Shown here: one piece after another, positions 1 to 5,508 of the stretch
Layout: the number at the start of each line of letters is the position of its first letter
Numbering within the stretch: position 1 is the first letter of the stretch
Origin: Nitriliruptoraceae bacterium
GTDB lineage: Bacteria > Actinomycetota > Nitriliruptoria > Nitriliruptorales > Nitriliruptoraceae
Direction: 5' to 3'
Assembly (NCBI GenBank): GCA_007125475.1
Contig: SLDB01000205.1
Coordinates: 1-8,493 of the forward strand
DNA: 8,493 nt
Program-made: the position numbers and the translations under genes
The notes under the pieces: generated by a model
Told to the model about the DNA's origin: nothing
What the model saw: the letters and a program-made list of their open reading frames with translations, nothing else
Databases searched by the model: none

Positions 1-561
1 GGCTTCGACGCCGCCGGTGCCGATGCCCGGATCACCCGGGACCCCGGCGAGGCGCGACGCGCCGATCTGCTGGTCGTCCCCGGGGTCGGGCATTTCAGCG
101 CCTGCCTGGCGCAGCTGCGTCGCTCCGGGCTCGTCGACGTGCTGCACGAGGCGATCGACGCCGGCCGGCCGGTGTTCGGGATCTGCGTCGGGATGCAACT
201 GCTGTATGCCCGCTCGGAGGAGGGTGACGAGCCCGGCCTCGGGTTGCTGCCCGGGGTCGTCGAGCGGTTCCCAACGGGGGCGGTGGTGCCGCACATGGGC
301 TGGGACCTGGTCACCGCCGCCGACGGCGCCGCCGACGACCCGTTGCTGGCCGGTGTCGCCGGCGAGCGGGTGTACTTCGCCCATTCCTACTACGCGGTAC
401 CCGACGACGCCACCCACGTGGTGGGACGCACCGCCTACGGCGGGGTGCGATTCCCGTCACTGGTGCGGGAACGCGGTGTCGTAGGGACCCAGTTCCACCC
501 GGAGAAGTCGGGCCCGGTCGGGGTACGGCTGTTGGAGAACTGGATCGCCTCGCTGGGTTGA
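1..561 (+). CDS. hisH: Imidazole glycerol phosphate synthase glutaminase subunit HisH (5' end outside window)
   Basis: The visible 186 residues are the C-terminal part of a class I glutamine amidotransferase; about 15-25 N-terminal residues lie before the window. HisH hydrolyses glutamine and passes ammonia to HisF in the cytoplasm, for imidazole-glycerol phosphate and AICAR formation. Seen in the sequence: the family motif PGVGHF early in the protein, the nucleophile elbow GICVGMQLL with Cys at visible residue 62 (codon 184-186), and FHPEKSG near the end, giving the catalytic His166 and Glu168. The triad is therefore intact. The HMGW segment before the PEKSG region is also typical of HisH. 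The gene ends in TGA and is followed by 106 bases before hisA, so it is probably the last gene of an upstream his transcript. The partner gene hisF lies two genes downstream. Function is certain; only the true start is unseen. Confidence 0.96.
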   Translation, partial: GFDAAGADARITRDPGEARRADLLVVPGVGHFSACLAQLRRSGLVDVLHEAIDAGRPVFGICVGMQLLYARSEEGDEPGLGLLPGVVERFPTGAVVPHMGWDLVTAADGAADDPLLAGVAGERVYFAHSYYAVPDDATHVVGRTAYGGVRFPSLVRERGVVGTQFHPEKSGPVGVRLLENWIASLG

Positions 562-586
562 GCCCAGGGACGGCACCCGCCCCCGT

Positions 587-592
587 TACCCT
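587..592 (+). promoter_or_regulatory. Candidate -10 box for hisA-hisF
   Basis: TACCCT fits the actinobacterial TANNNT -10 pattern and lies in the hisH-hisA spacer. Transcription would start near 599, giving a leader of about 68 bases before the GTG at 668. I see no -35 hexamer at normal spacing; the TTGAGC at 558-563 is about 23 bases away, too far. Similar TAC-N-N-T boxes precede the DUF2510 gene, hisI and trpC in this window, which raises the odds slightly. Confidence 0.35.
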
Positions 593-599
593 TCGGCTC

Positions 600-618
600 C
601 GGCGGTGCACCACCGCCG
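600..618 (+). promoter_or_regulatory. Perfect 8-bp hairpin in the hisA leader
   Basis: CGGCGGTG (600-607) and CACCGCCG (611-618) are exact reverse complements around the three-base loop CAC. The hairpin would sit at the very 5' end of a transcript started from the -10 box at 587-592. No T-run follows, so it does not look like an intrinsic terminator. It could stabilise the mRNA or take part in a switch with the next hairpin (627-644). In GC-rich DNA such stems also arise by chance. Confidence 0.4.
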
Positions 619-626
619 ACGACTGA

Positions 627-644
627 CGGTGGTCTCCGCCACCG
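627..644 (+). promoter_or_regulatory. Second hairpin in the hisA leader
   Basis: CGGTGG (627-632) pairs with CCACCG (639-644) around the loop TCTCCG. Its 5' arm (CGGTG) could instead pair with CACCG at 611-615, the 3' arm of the preceding hairpin, so the two stems have a mutually exclusive alternative. It ends 12 bases before the hisA ribosome-binding site. A regulatory role is inference only. Confidence 0.3.
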
Positions 645-656
645 GCCCGACGAACC

Positions 657-662
657 GAGGAG
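657..662 (+). promoter_or_regulatory. Ribosome-binding site that fixes the hisA start
   Basis: GAGGAG lies five bases before the GTG at 668. This favours that start over the in-frame GTG at 662, which overlaps the site, and over GTG 605, which has no such site and would add 21 residues with no counterpart in the family. Confidence 0.7.
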
Positions 663-667
663 TGCGC

Positions 668-1390
668 GTGCTCACCCTGTACCCGGCCGTCGACATCCGC
701 GACGGGCGTGCGGTGCGGCTCACCCAGGGCCGGGCCGACGCGGAGACCGTCTACGACGTCGACCCGGTCGCGGCGGCGGGGCGGTTCGCCGACGCCGGAG
801 CCGAGTGGCTCCACGTCGTCGACCTCGACGCCGCGTTCACCGGGGAGCCACGCAACCGCCACCTCATCGCCGAGATCGTGGCCGCCACCGGGTGCCGGGT
901 CCAGGCCTCCGGGGGCGTGCGCACCCTCGAGGACGTCGAGGCCTCCCTGGCCTACGGCGCCGAACGGGTCGTGATCGGCACGATGGCGCTGACCGACCCC
1001 GGGTTCGTCGCCCGGGTCCTGGACGCCGTCGGCCCGAAGATCGCGGTCGGCCTCGACGCCCGTGGCGAGGTGCTGCAGGCCCGTGGCTGGACCGAGGAGG
1101 CCGGGAACCTCTTCGACGCCCTCGACGAGTTCACCCGGATGGGGGTGACCCGCTTCGTGTACACCGACGTCGCCCGCGACGGGATGCTCGAGGGCCCCAA
1201 CCTCACGATGCTGCGCCGGGTCGCCGATGCCACCTCGGCCCGGGTCACCGCCTCGGGGGGCGTGAGCTCGCTCGCCGACCTCGCCGCGCTCGCCGATTGC
1301 CACGACGGCGTGGACGCGGCGATCGTGGGCAAGGCGCTGTACAGCGGGGCGTTCACCCTCGCCGACGCCCTGGCCGAGGTGACCGCGTGA
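668..1390 (+). CDS. hisA: Phosphoribosyl isomerase HisA, probably the bifunctional PriA type
   Basis: A 240-residue TIM-barrel enzyme, the normal length for HisA/PriA. HisA isomerises ProFAR to PRFAR in histidine synthesis; PriA also isomerises phosphoribosyl anthranilate, the TrpF step. Visible motifs are the opening YPAVDIRDG with catalytic Asp9, AVRL with Arg17, the phosphate-binding SGGVR, a central ARGW (Arg139, Trp141), YTDVARDG with catalytic Asp167, and a C-terminal SGGVSS and IVGKALY. Asp9, Arg17, Arg139, Trp141 and Asp167 match in order and context the Asp11, Arg19, Arg143, Trp145 and Asp175 of Mycobacterium tuberculosis PriA as I recall it. The trp genes downstream lack trpF, which supports the dual role, but motif reading alone cannot prove it, since RGW may also occur in plain HisA. 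Start GTG 668 is chosen from its ribosome-binding site. The stop overlaps the hisF start by four bases. Confidence 0.95.
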   Translation: MLTLYPAVDIRDGRAVRLTQGRADAETVYDVDPVAAAGRFADAGAEWLHVVDLDAAFTGEPRNRHLIAEIVAATGCRVQASGGVRTLEDVEASLAYGAERVVIGTMALTDPGFVARVLDAVGPKIAVGLDARGEVLQARGWTEEAGNLFDALDEFTRMGVTRFVYTDVARDGMLEGPNLTMLRRVADATSARVTASGGVSSLADLAALADCHDGVDAAIVGKALYSGAFTLADALAEVTA

Positions 1391-2196
1391 GCGGCGAGCG
1401 ACGCGCCCCGGCCGCCGACGTCACCGACGACCTCGCCGTCCGGGTGATCCCGTGCCTGGACGTCACCGAGGGCCGGGTGGTCAAGGGCGTGAACTTCGTC
1501 TCCCTGCGTGACGCCGGGGACCCGGTCGAGCTCGCCGCCGTCTACGACGCCGAGGGAGCCGACGAGCTCGTCTTCCTCGACATCACCGCCTCCAGCGAGG
1601 GAAGGGGGATCATGCTCGACGTCGTGTCGCGCACCGCCGACGCCGTCTCGATCCCGTTCGCTGTCGGCGGGGGGATGCGCAGCGTCGATGACGCCCGCCG
1701 GATGCTGCACGCCGGAGCCGACAAGATCGCGTTCAACACCGCCGCGGTGCAGGACCCGCGGTTGCTGGCCGAGGTGTCGGCGGCCGTCGGGGGCCAGTCG
1801 GTGGTCGCCGCCGTCGACGCCCGCTCCCGCGGCGACGGTGGTTGGGAGGTGGTGATCCACGGCGGCCGGACCCCGACGGGGATCGACGTCGTGGCGTGGT
1901 GCGTCGCGGTCCAGCGCCTGGGGGCCGGGGAGATCCTGCTGACGTCGATGGATCGTGACGGCACCAAGTCCGGGTTCGACCTCGAGCTGCTGGGTGCGGT
2001 CACCGGCGTCGTCGACGTCCCGGTGATCGCCTCCGGCGGTGCCGGGACCGGCGAGCACATGGCCGAGGCGGCCGAGGCCGGGGCGTCGGCGGTCCTGGCG
2101 GCCTCGATCTTCCACTTCGGTGAGCTGCGGGTCGCCGAGGTCAAGGACGCGATGGCGGCGCGTGGGCTGCCGGTGCGGCACCTCACCGGCCGGTAG
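1387..2196 (+). CDS. hisF: Imidazole glycerol phosphate synthase cyclase subunit HisF
   Basis: A 269-residue TIM-barrel cyclase that uses ammonia from HisH to split PRFAR into imidazole-glycerol phosphate and AICAR, the latter returning to purine synthesis. The first catalytic aspartate is Asp25 in PCLDV, followed by GRVVKG; the second is Asp144 in AAVDAR. Phosphate-binding and core motifs include AVGGGMR, LLTSMDRDGTKSG and IASGGAG. The spacing between the two aspartates matches Thermotoga HisF (Asp11, Asp130) with a constant offset of 14, so the core is intact and the extra length is an N-terminal tail rich in Ala, Asp and Arg. The GTG start shares GTGA with the hisA stop and has GAGGTGA at 1376-1382 four bases upstream, a near-ideal site that supports this start and translational coupling. 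The gene ends 39 bases from the stop of the convergent zinc-ribbon gene. Confidence 0.97.
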   Translation: MSGERRAPAADVTDDLAVRVIPCLDVTEGRVVKGVNFVSLRDAGDPVELAAVYDAEGADELVFLDITASSEGRGIMLDVVSRTADAVSIPFAVGGGMRSVDDARRMLHAGADKIAFNTAAVQDPRLLAEVSAAVGGQSVVAAVDARSRGDGGWEVVIHGGRTPTGIDVVAWCVAVQRLGAGEILLTSMDRDGTKSGFDLELLGAVTGVVDVPVIASGGAGTGEHMAEAAEAGASAVLAASIFHFGELRVAEVKDAMAARGLPVRHLTGR

Positions 2197-2235
2197 GGAG
2201 GCTGCCCCGTCAGGGGTCCGACGGCCCGGCGAGGG

Positions 2236-2694
2236 TCAGCTCCGCGCTCCGGCGGCGAACAGCGCCGGGATCACGACGACGAGGTCTTCCCGCGAACGGG
2301 ACGGGACCTGGTCCAGGGCGCAGGACGGGCACCGCGTCGCCGGCAGGTCGAGCTGGATGGTGACCACCGGTGCACCGGCGGCGGCGACGGTCACCGGGCG
2401 CACGGTTCGGCGCGTCGGCAACGTCAGGGCCTGACCGCACGAGACACACACATCCCTGCGAAGCAGCCGTGCACGGGCACGCGCGATCCGGTCGTCGGCG
2501 GCCTGCATCGCGGCGTCGACGATCGTCGGCGGGGTGAGGTCGTGGTCGTGGGTGCAGGCGACGACCGGCCGCCGCTCGAGCGCCGCTGCGACGGTGCCGA
2601 CCGTCGCCTCGGTCGGACCGGACAACGTCACGGGCCCGGCCTCGTCGCACGCGGGGCAGTGGTGTCCCTGCGGTGTGGCCGGGTCCCCGTGCAC
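2236..2694 (-). CDS. Hypothetical cysteine-pair (zinc-ribbon-like) protein
   Basis: I do not recognise a named family for this 152-residue protein. It has three CxxC knuckles, C13-P-A-C16, C83-V-S-C86 and C122-P-S-C125, plus a C47-T-H49-D-H51 cluster. The 83/86 and 122/125 pairs, 35 residues apart across a predicted beta-rich stretch, look like one four-cysteine zinc ribbon. C13/C16 with C47 and H49 or H51 may form a second site. Between them, residues 57-81 look like an Arg- and Ala-rich helix. No signal peptide or membrane segment is visible, so it is probably cytoplasmic. The start is GTG 2694, two bases after the stop of the DUF2510/DUF4190 gene; no strong ribosome-binding site is seen, so translation is probably coupled. 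The tightly linked partner suggests a joint role, unknown. The CxxC pattern argues that this frame is coding; a role in nucleic-acid or protein binding is a guess. Confidence 0.72.
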   Translation of the reverse strand: MHGDPATPQGHHCPACDEAGPVTLSGPTEATVGTVAAALERRPVVACTHDHDLTPPTIVDAAMQAADDRIARARARLLRRDVCVSCGQALTLPTRRTVRPVTVAAAGAPVVTIQLDLPATRCPSCALDQVPSRSREDLVVVIPALFAAGARS

Positions 2695-2696
2695 GG

Positions 2697-3485
2697 TCAG
2701 TTCATCATCCGGTCGAACAGGTCCCGTTCGAGTTGCTCCTCGCAGAACTCCTCGTCGCCGTGCTCCTGCATGCACTCGTTGAAGTCGCGGAAGCTCTCCC
2801 CGATGATGGTCGACCCGAACACGACGAGCCCGACGGTGATCAGCACGGCGATCACCATCGCGATGCTCCCGGTGACGATCCCGGAGATCGCCATCCCGTT
2901 CCCGCCGGCGCCCTTCTTGGCGTTGCTCCGTCCGACGATCCCCAGGATGAGGGCGACGATCCCGCCGATCACCGCGATCAGCCCGATCAACGGGATGAAC
3001 GACACCAGCAGGGAGAGGATCCCGATCACCAGGGCGGCGACGGCGATCCCGTTCGACTGGGTGCCCGAGTGGTCGGCCGGGACCTGCGCTGCGGCCGGTG
3101 GCGCACCTGACGGGCCTGACGGGGAGTCGGCCCACCCGACGGCGCCACCTGCTCCGGTTCCGCCGGCGCCACCTGCTCCGGTTCCGCCGGTCGCCCCGGT
3201 GGCACCTGGCGGCGTGGTCGCGCCGCCGGAGGCGGTCGGGGCGCCGTCGCCGGGTGCGGCCGTGACCGCGTCACCGGCGGTGCCCGGGTGCGTCACCCCG
3301 GTCGGATCGGCGGTGGCCTGGTCACCCCCGCCCGCTGCGGAAGCGGTGTCGTGGGAGGGGGCGGGATCGATCGGGTCGGTCGAGGTCCGCCCGTCGTCGG
3401 CGACGTGGTCGGTCCAGCGCTCGCCGTCCCAGTAGCGGTACTGGTGCCGGCCGAGGGGATCCGGGTGCCAGGCTGCGGGGTGCAT
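2697..3485 (-). CDS. Membrane protein with N-terminal DUF2510 and C-terminal DUF4190-like domain
   Basis: A 262-residue protein with three parts. Residues 4-28 match the DUF2510 signature common in actinobacterial membrane proteins: a WHPDP opening, then RYWDGERWTDHV. Residues about 30-144 are a low-complexity linker of Gly, Ala, Pro and Thr that includes an exact eight-residue duplication (100-115). Residues about 145-224 begin with NGIAVAALVIG and hold two adjacent hydrophobic stretches, a short basic loop (RSNAKKG), then GMAISGIVTG and another hydrophobic stretch, as in DUF4190. The tail (225-262) is acidic with Cys238 and Cys248. It should be an inner-membrane protein; the function of both domains is unknown to me. 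The start at 3485 is chosen because it directly precedes the DUF2510 motif and has GGAAGGA six bases upstream; ATG 3500 is in frame but lacks a site. It lies opposite to the his genes, with the zinc-ribbon gene two bases downstream. Confidence 0.9.
   Translation of the reverse strand: MHPAAWHPDPLGRHQYRYWDGERWTDHVADDGRTSTDPIDPAPSHDTASAAGGGDQATADPTGVTHPGTAGDAVTAAPGDGAPTASGGATTPPGATGATGGTGAGGAGGTGAGGAVGWADSPSGPSGAPPAAAQVPADHSGTQSNGIAVAALVIGILSLLVSFIPLIGLIAVIGGIVALILGIVGRSNAKKGAGGNGMAISGIVTGSIAMVIAVLITVGLVVFGSTIIGESFRDFNECMQEHGDEEFCEEQLERDLFDRMMN
3141..3188 (-). repeat. Two exact tandem copies of a 24-base unit
   Basis: Positions 3141-3164 and 3165-3188 are identical. Read on the minus strand each unit encodes GGTGAGGA in the linker of the DUF2510/DUF4190 protein (residues 100-115). 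The neighbouring bases at 3189-3206 resemble a third, decayed copy. The unit is a multiple of three, so copy-number change would alter linker length without a frameshift. Confidence 0.9.
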
Positions 3486-3491
3486 CGGAGG

Positions 3492-3498
3492 TCCTTCC
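3492..3498 (-). promoter_or_regulatory. Ribosome-binding site for the DUF2510/DUF4190 gene
   Basis: On the minus strand GGAAGGA ends six bases before ATG 3485. This selects that start over ATG 3500, which overlaps the site itself. Confidence 0.65.
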
Positions 3499-3512
3499 AT
3501 CGTCGGCCCGCG

Positions 3513-3518
3513 ACGGTA
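3513..3518 (-). promoter_or_regulatory. Candidate -10 box for the DUF2510/zinc-ribbon gene pair
   Basis: On the minus strand this reads TACCGT, a TANNNT-type -10 box. Transcription would start near 3506, about 20 bases before ATG 3485 and just upstream of its ribosome-binding site. The box lies within a short inverted repeat (GACGG, TAG, CCGTC at 3512-3524). The -35 area falls in the 18-base inverted repeat at 3531-3548. Confidence 0.4.
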
Positions 3519-3530
3519 GCCGTCACCTTC

Positions 3531-3548
3531 CCCGGGTGTGCACCCGGG
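3531..3548. promoter_or_regulatory. 18-base inverted repeat between divergent promoters (possible operator)
   Basis: CCCGGGTG (3531-3538) and CACCCGGG (3541-3548) are exact reverse complements separated by TG. The element lies between the divergent candidate -10 boxes (3513-3518 minus, 3555-3560 plus) and covers the expected -35 area of both. That placement suits a dimeric regulator controlling the hisI-trpE genes and the inverted cassette together. No known regulator consensus was recognised, and GC-rich palindromes occur by chance, so the operator role is inference. Confidence 0.4.
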
Positions 3549-3554
3549 CACCGC

Positions 3555-3560
3555 TACGCT
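3555..3560 (+). promoter_or_regulatory. Candidate -10 box for hisI-trpE
   Basis: TACGCT fits the TANNNT pattern and would start transcription near 3567, about 29 bases before the hisI ATG. A promoter is needed here because the preceding genes run in the opposite direction. No convincing -35 hexamer is visible. Confidence 0.4.
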
Positions 3561-3595
3561 CCCGCCTCCACGGTCGGCGACACGACGAGCCCACG

Positions 3596-3961
3596 ATGCA
3601 CCCCCGGATCGACCCCGACACGCTGCGGTTCGACGCCGCCGGCCTGTTGCCGGCCGTCGTCCAGCAGCACGACACCGGTGAGGTCCTGATGGTGGCCTGG
3701 ATGGACGCCGAGGCGGTGCGGGAGACGCTGGCCGGTGGTGAGGCGGTGTTCTTCAGCCGTTCGCGCGGCGAACGCTGGCACAAGGGGGCGACGTCGGGGA
3801 ACACCCAGCGGGTCGTCGAGGTGCGGGTCGACTGCGACGCGGACACCCTCCTCCTCCTCGTCGACCAGCAGGGGGACGGGGTGGCGTGCCACACCGGGGA
3901 GCGCTCGTGCTTCCACCGCGGGCTGGGACCGCTGCCGGCGACGGGTCAGGAGGCCGGGTGA
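3596..3961 (+). CDS. hisI: Phosphoribosyl-AMP cyclohydrolase HisI
   Basis: A 121-residue single-domain cyclohydrolase that opens the adenine ring of phosphoribosyl-AMP, the third step of histidine synthesis, in the cytoplasm. The metal-binding residues are all present: the DCDAD cluster (Asp79, Cys80, Asp81, Asp83), Cys98 in VACHTG and Cys105 in RSCFHR, matching the zinc cysteines and magnesium aspartates known for the family. VAWMD and the SRSRGERWHKGATSGN stretch are also characteristic. There is no HisE domain, so the pyrophosphohydrolase must be encoded elsewhere. ATG 3596 is preferred because in-frame GTG 3536 lies upstream of the likely promoter; the ribosome-binding site is weak (GACGAG). 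The stop shares four bases with the trpE start, which joins the histidine and tryptophan genes in one transcript. Confidence 0.96.
   Translation: MHPRIDPDTLRFDAAGLLPAVVQQHDTGEVLMVAWMDAEAVRETLAGGEAVFFSRSRGERWHKGATSGNTQRVVEVRVDCDADTLLLLVDQQGDGVACHTGERSCFHRGLGPLPATGQEAG
3948..3953 (+). promoter_or_regulatory. Ribosome-binding site for trpE inside hisI
   Basis: AGGAGG lies in the last codons of hisI, four bases before the GTG at 3958. It supports this start for trpE over other in-frame starts further upstream inside hisI. Confidence 0.75.
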
Positions 3962-5451
3962 CACCGCCGACACGCGAGGAGTTCCTGGGGTACGCCGCAC
4001 GGTTCGGCGTCGTTCCGGTGTGGCGTGAGGTCCTCGCCGACCTCGTCACCCCCCTCGCGGTGTACGCCCGCCTCCCCGAGGGCGGACCGCGGTTCCTGCT
4101 GGAGTCCGCCGAGCACGGCGAGCGGTGGGGCCGGTACTCGTTCGTGGGGTTCGATCCGTTCCTCACCCTCATCGGCCACCGTGGCCAGGTGCGCTGGGAG
4201 GGGGATCCCCCTCCGGAGGCGGCAGAAGCCGACGGACCGTTGGCGGCGCTGGCGGCGGTGACCGCCGCGTACCACGCGCCGCAGATCGTCGACGTCCCGT
4301 TGCACGGAGGGGCCGTCGGCTACATCGGTTACGACGCGGTCCGCGAGGTCGAGGACATCGCCGAGACCGGGGTCGATGACCTCGGGATGCCCGACACCCA
4401 CCTGGTGTTCCCGCGGCACGTGATCGCCCTCGACCACCTCCGGCAGGTCCTGACGGTGGTCACCAACGTGGTGACCGCCGACACCGACGAGGTGGACGAG
4501 CTCGCACGACGCTACGACGCCGCCGTCGCCGACACCGACGAGGTCGCCGAACGCATCAGCGACCCGGGCCCGCGGTTCGCCCCGGTCAGCCCGCCGGCCC
4601 CCGAACGGGGTCTGGCCCGCGCCGAGTCGAACCTCGCGCCCGGTGAGTACGAGGCGATGGTGGAGGCGGTGAAGGAGCACATCGTCGCCGGCGACACGTT
4701 CCAGACCGTCGTCAGCCAACGGTTCTCGGTCGCGACCACGGCCAGCGCCCTCGAGCTCTACCGCGTGCTGCGGGTGATCAACCCCTCGCCGTACCTGTAC
4801 CTGCTCGACTTCGGCGACGCCCAGGTCGTCGGGTCGTCCCCGGAGGCCCTGGTCCAGCTCCACGGCTCGGACGTGGAGACGTGGCCGATCGCCGGGACCC
4901 GTCCACGCGGCGCCGACGCCGAGAGCGACCGCCGGCACGCCGAGGACCTCCTCGCCGACGCCAAGGAGCGGGCCGAGCACGTCATGCTCGTCGACCTGGC
5001 CCGCAACGACCTCGGGCGCGTGTGCGAGGTCGGCAGCGTCACCGTCGACGGCATGCTCGAGGTGCAGCGGTACTCGCACGTCATGCACCTGGTCAGCGCG
5101 GTCACCGGGGTGTTGCGCGATGGCCTGGGCCCGGTCGACGTGCTGCGTGCGGTGTTCCCGGCAGGGACGGTCTCCGGTGCGCCGAAGGTGCGGGCGATGC
5201 AGATCATCGACGAGCTGGAACCGACCCGCCGTGGGCCGTACGCCGGGGCGGTCGGGTACGTCGACTTCGCCGGGAACCTCGACACCTGCATCACGATCCG
5301 CACGGTGCTGATCAAGGACGGCACCGCCCACGTGCAGGCGGGGGCCGGGATCGTCGCCGACTCGGTCCCGGAGTCCGAGGAGGCCGAGACGCGGAGCAAG
5401 GCCGGCGCGATCCTGGCGGCGATCCTCGCCGCCGAGCACCTCGGAGACTGA
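3958..5451 (+). CDS. trpE: Anthranilate synthase component I TrpE
   Basis: A 497-residue chorismate-binding enzyme that makes anthranilate from chorismate with ammonia supplied by a TrpG subunit, which is not in this window. The N-terminal domain carries FLLESAE (Leu47-Ser50), the LLES element that binds tryptophan for feedback inhibition in characterised TrpE proteins, so the enzyme is probably inhibited by its end product. The C-terminal catalytic domain shows VVSQRFS, GSSPEALV, IAGTRPRG (311-318), the AEHVMLVDLARNDLGR stretch, SHVMHLVS, AGTVSGAPK (402-410) and GAGIVADS (462-469), all standard. The GTG start overlaps the hisI stop. The presence of LLES and of a full N-terminal domain separates it from PabB as far as motifs allow, and the trpCBA genes downstream agree. 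No trpG fusion is present. A 141-base gap follows before trpC. Confidence 0.96.
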   Translation: MTPPTREEFLGYAARFGVVPVWREVLADLVTPLAVYARLPEGGPRFLLESAEHGERWGRYSFVGFDPFLTLIGHRGQVRWEGDPPPEAAEADGPLAALAAVTAAYHAPQIVDVPLHGGAVGYIGYDAVREVEDIAETGVDDLGMPDTHLVFPRHVIALDHLRQVLTVVTNVVTADTDEVDELARRYDAAVADTDEVAERISDPGPRFAPVSPPAPERGLARAESNLAPGEYEAMVEAVKEHIVAGDTFQTVVSQRFSVATTASALELYRVLRVINPSPYLYLLDFGDAQVVGSSPEALVQLHGSDVETWPIAGTRPRGADAESDRRHAEDLLADAKERAEHVMLVDLARNDLGRVCEVGSVTVDGMLEVQRYSHVMHLVSAVTGVLRDGLGPVDVLRAVFPAGTVSGAPKVRAMQIIDELEPTRRGPYAGAVGYVDFAGNLDTCITIRTVLIKDGTAHVQAGAGIVADSVPESEEAETRSKAGAILAAILAAEHLGD

Positions 5452-5502
5452 CCCCCGAGACGACCACCACCGCGGCCCACCGAGCTCCCCGGGCCGTACG
5501 CC

Positions 5503-5508
5503 TACCAT
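5503..5508 (+). promoter_or_regulatory. Candidate -10 box for trpC-trpB-trpA
   Basis: TACCAT fits TANNNT and lies in the trpE-trpC gap. The expected transcription start six to seven bases downstream falls at or next to the in-frame GTG at 5515, which would allow a leaderless mRNA, or a 78-base leader if translation starts at 5593. No clear -35 is visible. The rest of the gap (5452-5592) shows no Trp codon (TGG), no leader peptide with tandem Trp codons and no T-rich terminator. Confidence 0.4.

Noticed and set aside
311..1303. Minus-strand open frame opposite hisH and hisA
   Set aside because: Low-complexity translation with no recognisable domain; explained by third-position GC bias.
805..1386. 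Upstream in-frame extension of hisF
   Set aside because: It lies within hisA in another frame and is Arg/Pro rich; GTG 1387 has a strong ribosome-binding site and fits the family length.
952..2181. Long minus-strand open frame opposite hisA and hisF
   Set aside because: Composition is Arg, Asp, Gly and His rich with no motifs; the plus strand holds two certain enzymes.
2204..2217. Possible terminator between the convergent hisF and zinc-ribbon genes
   Set aside because: Only a four-base CCCC/GGGG stem with one G-T pair and no T-run on either strand; too weak to call.
2210..2650. Alternative minus-strand frame over the zinc-ribbon gene
   Set aside because: Gives an Arg-rich sequence without the paired CxxC knuckles, and lacks coupling to the upstream gene.
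2542..3435. Plus-strand open frame opposite the DUF2510/DUF4190 gene
   Set aside because: Translation is rich in Pro, Ala, Thr and Ile with no motif, whereas the minus strand shows clear DUF2510 and membrane-domain signatures.
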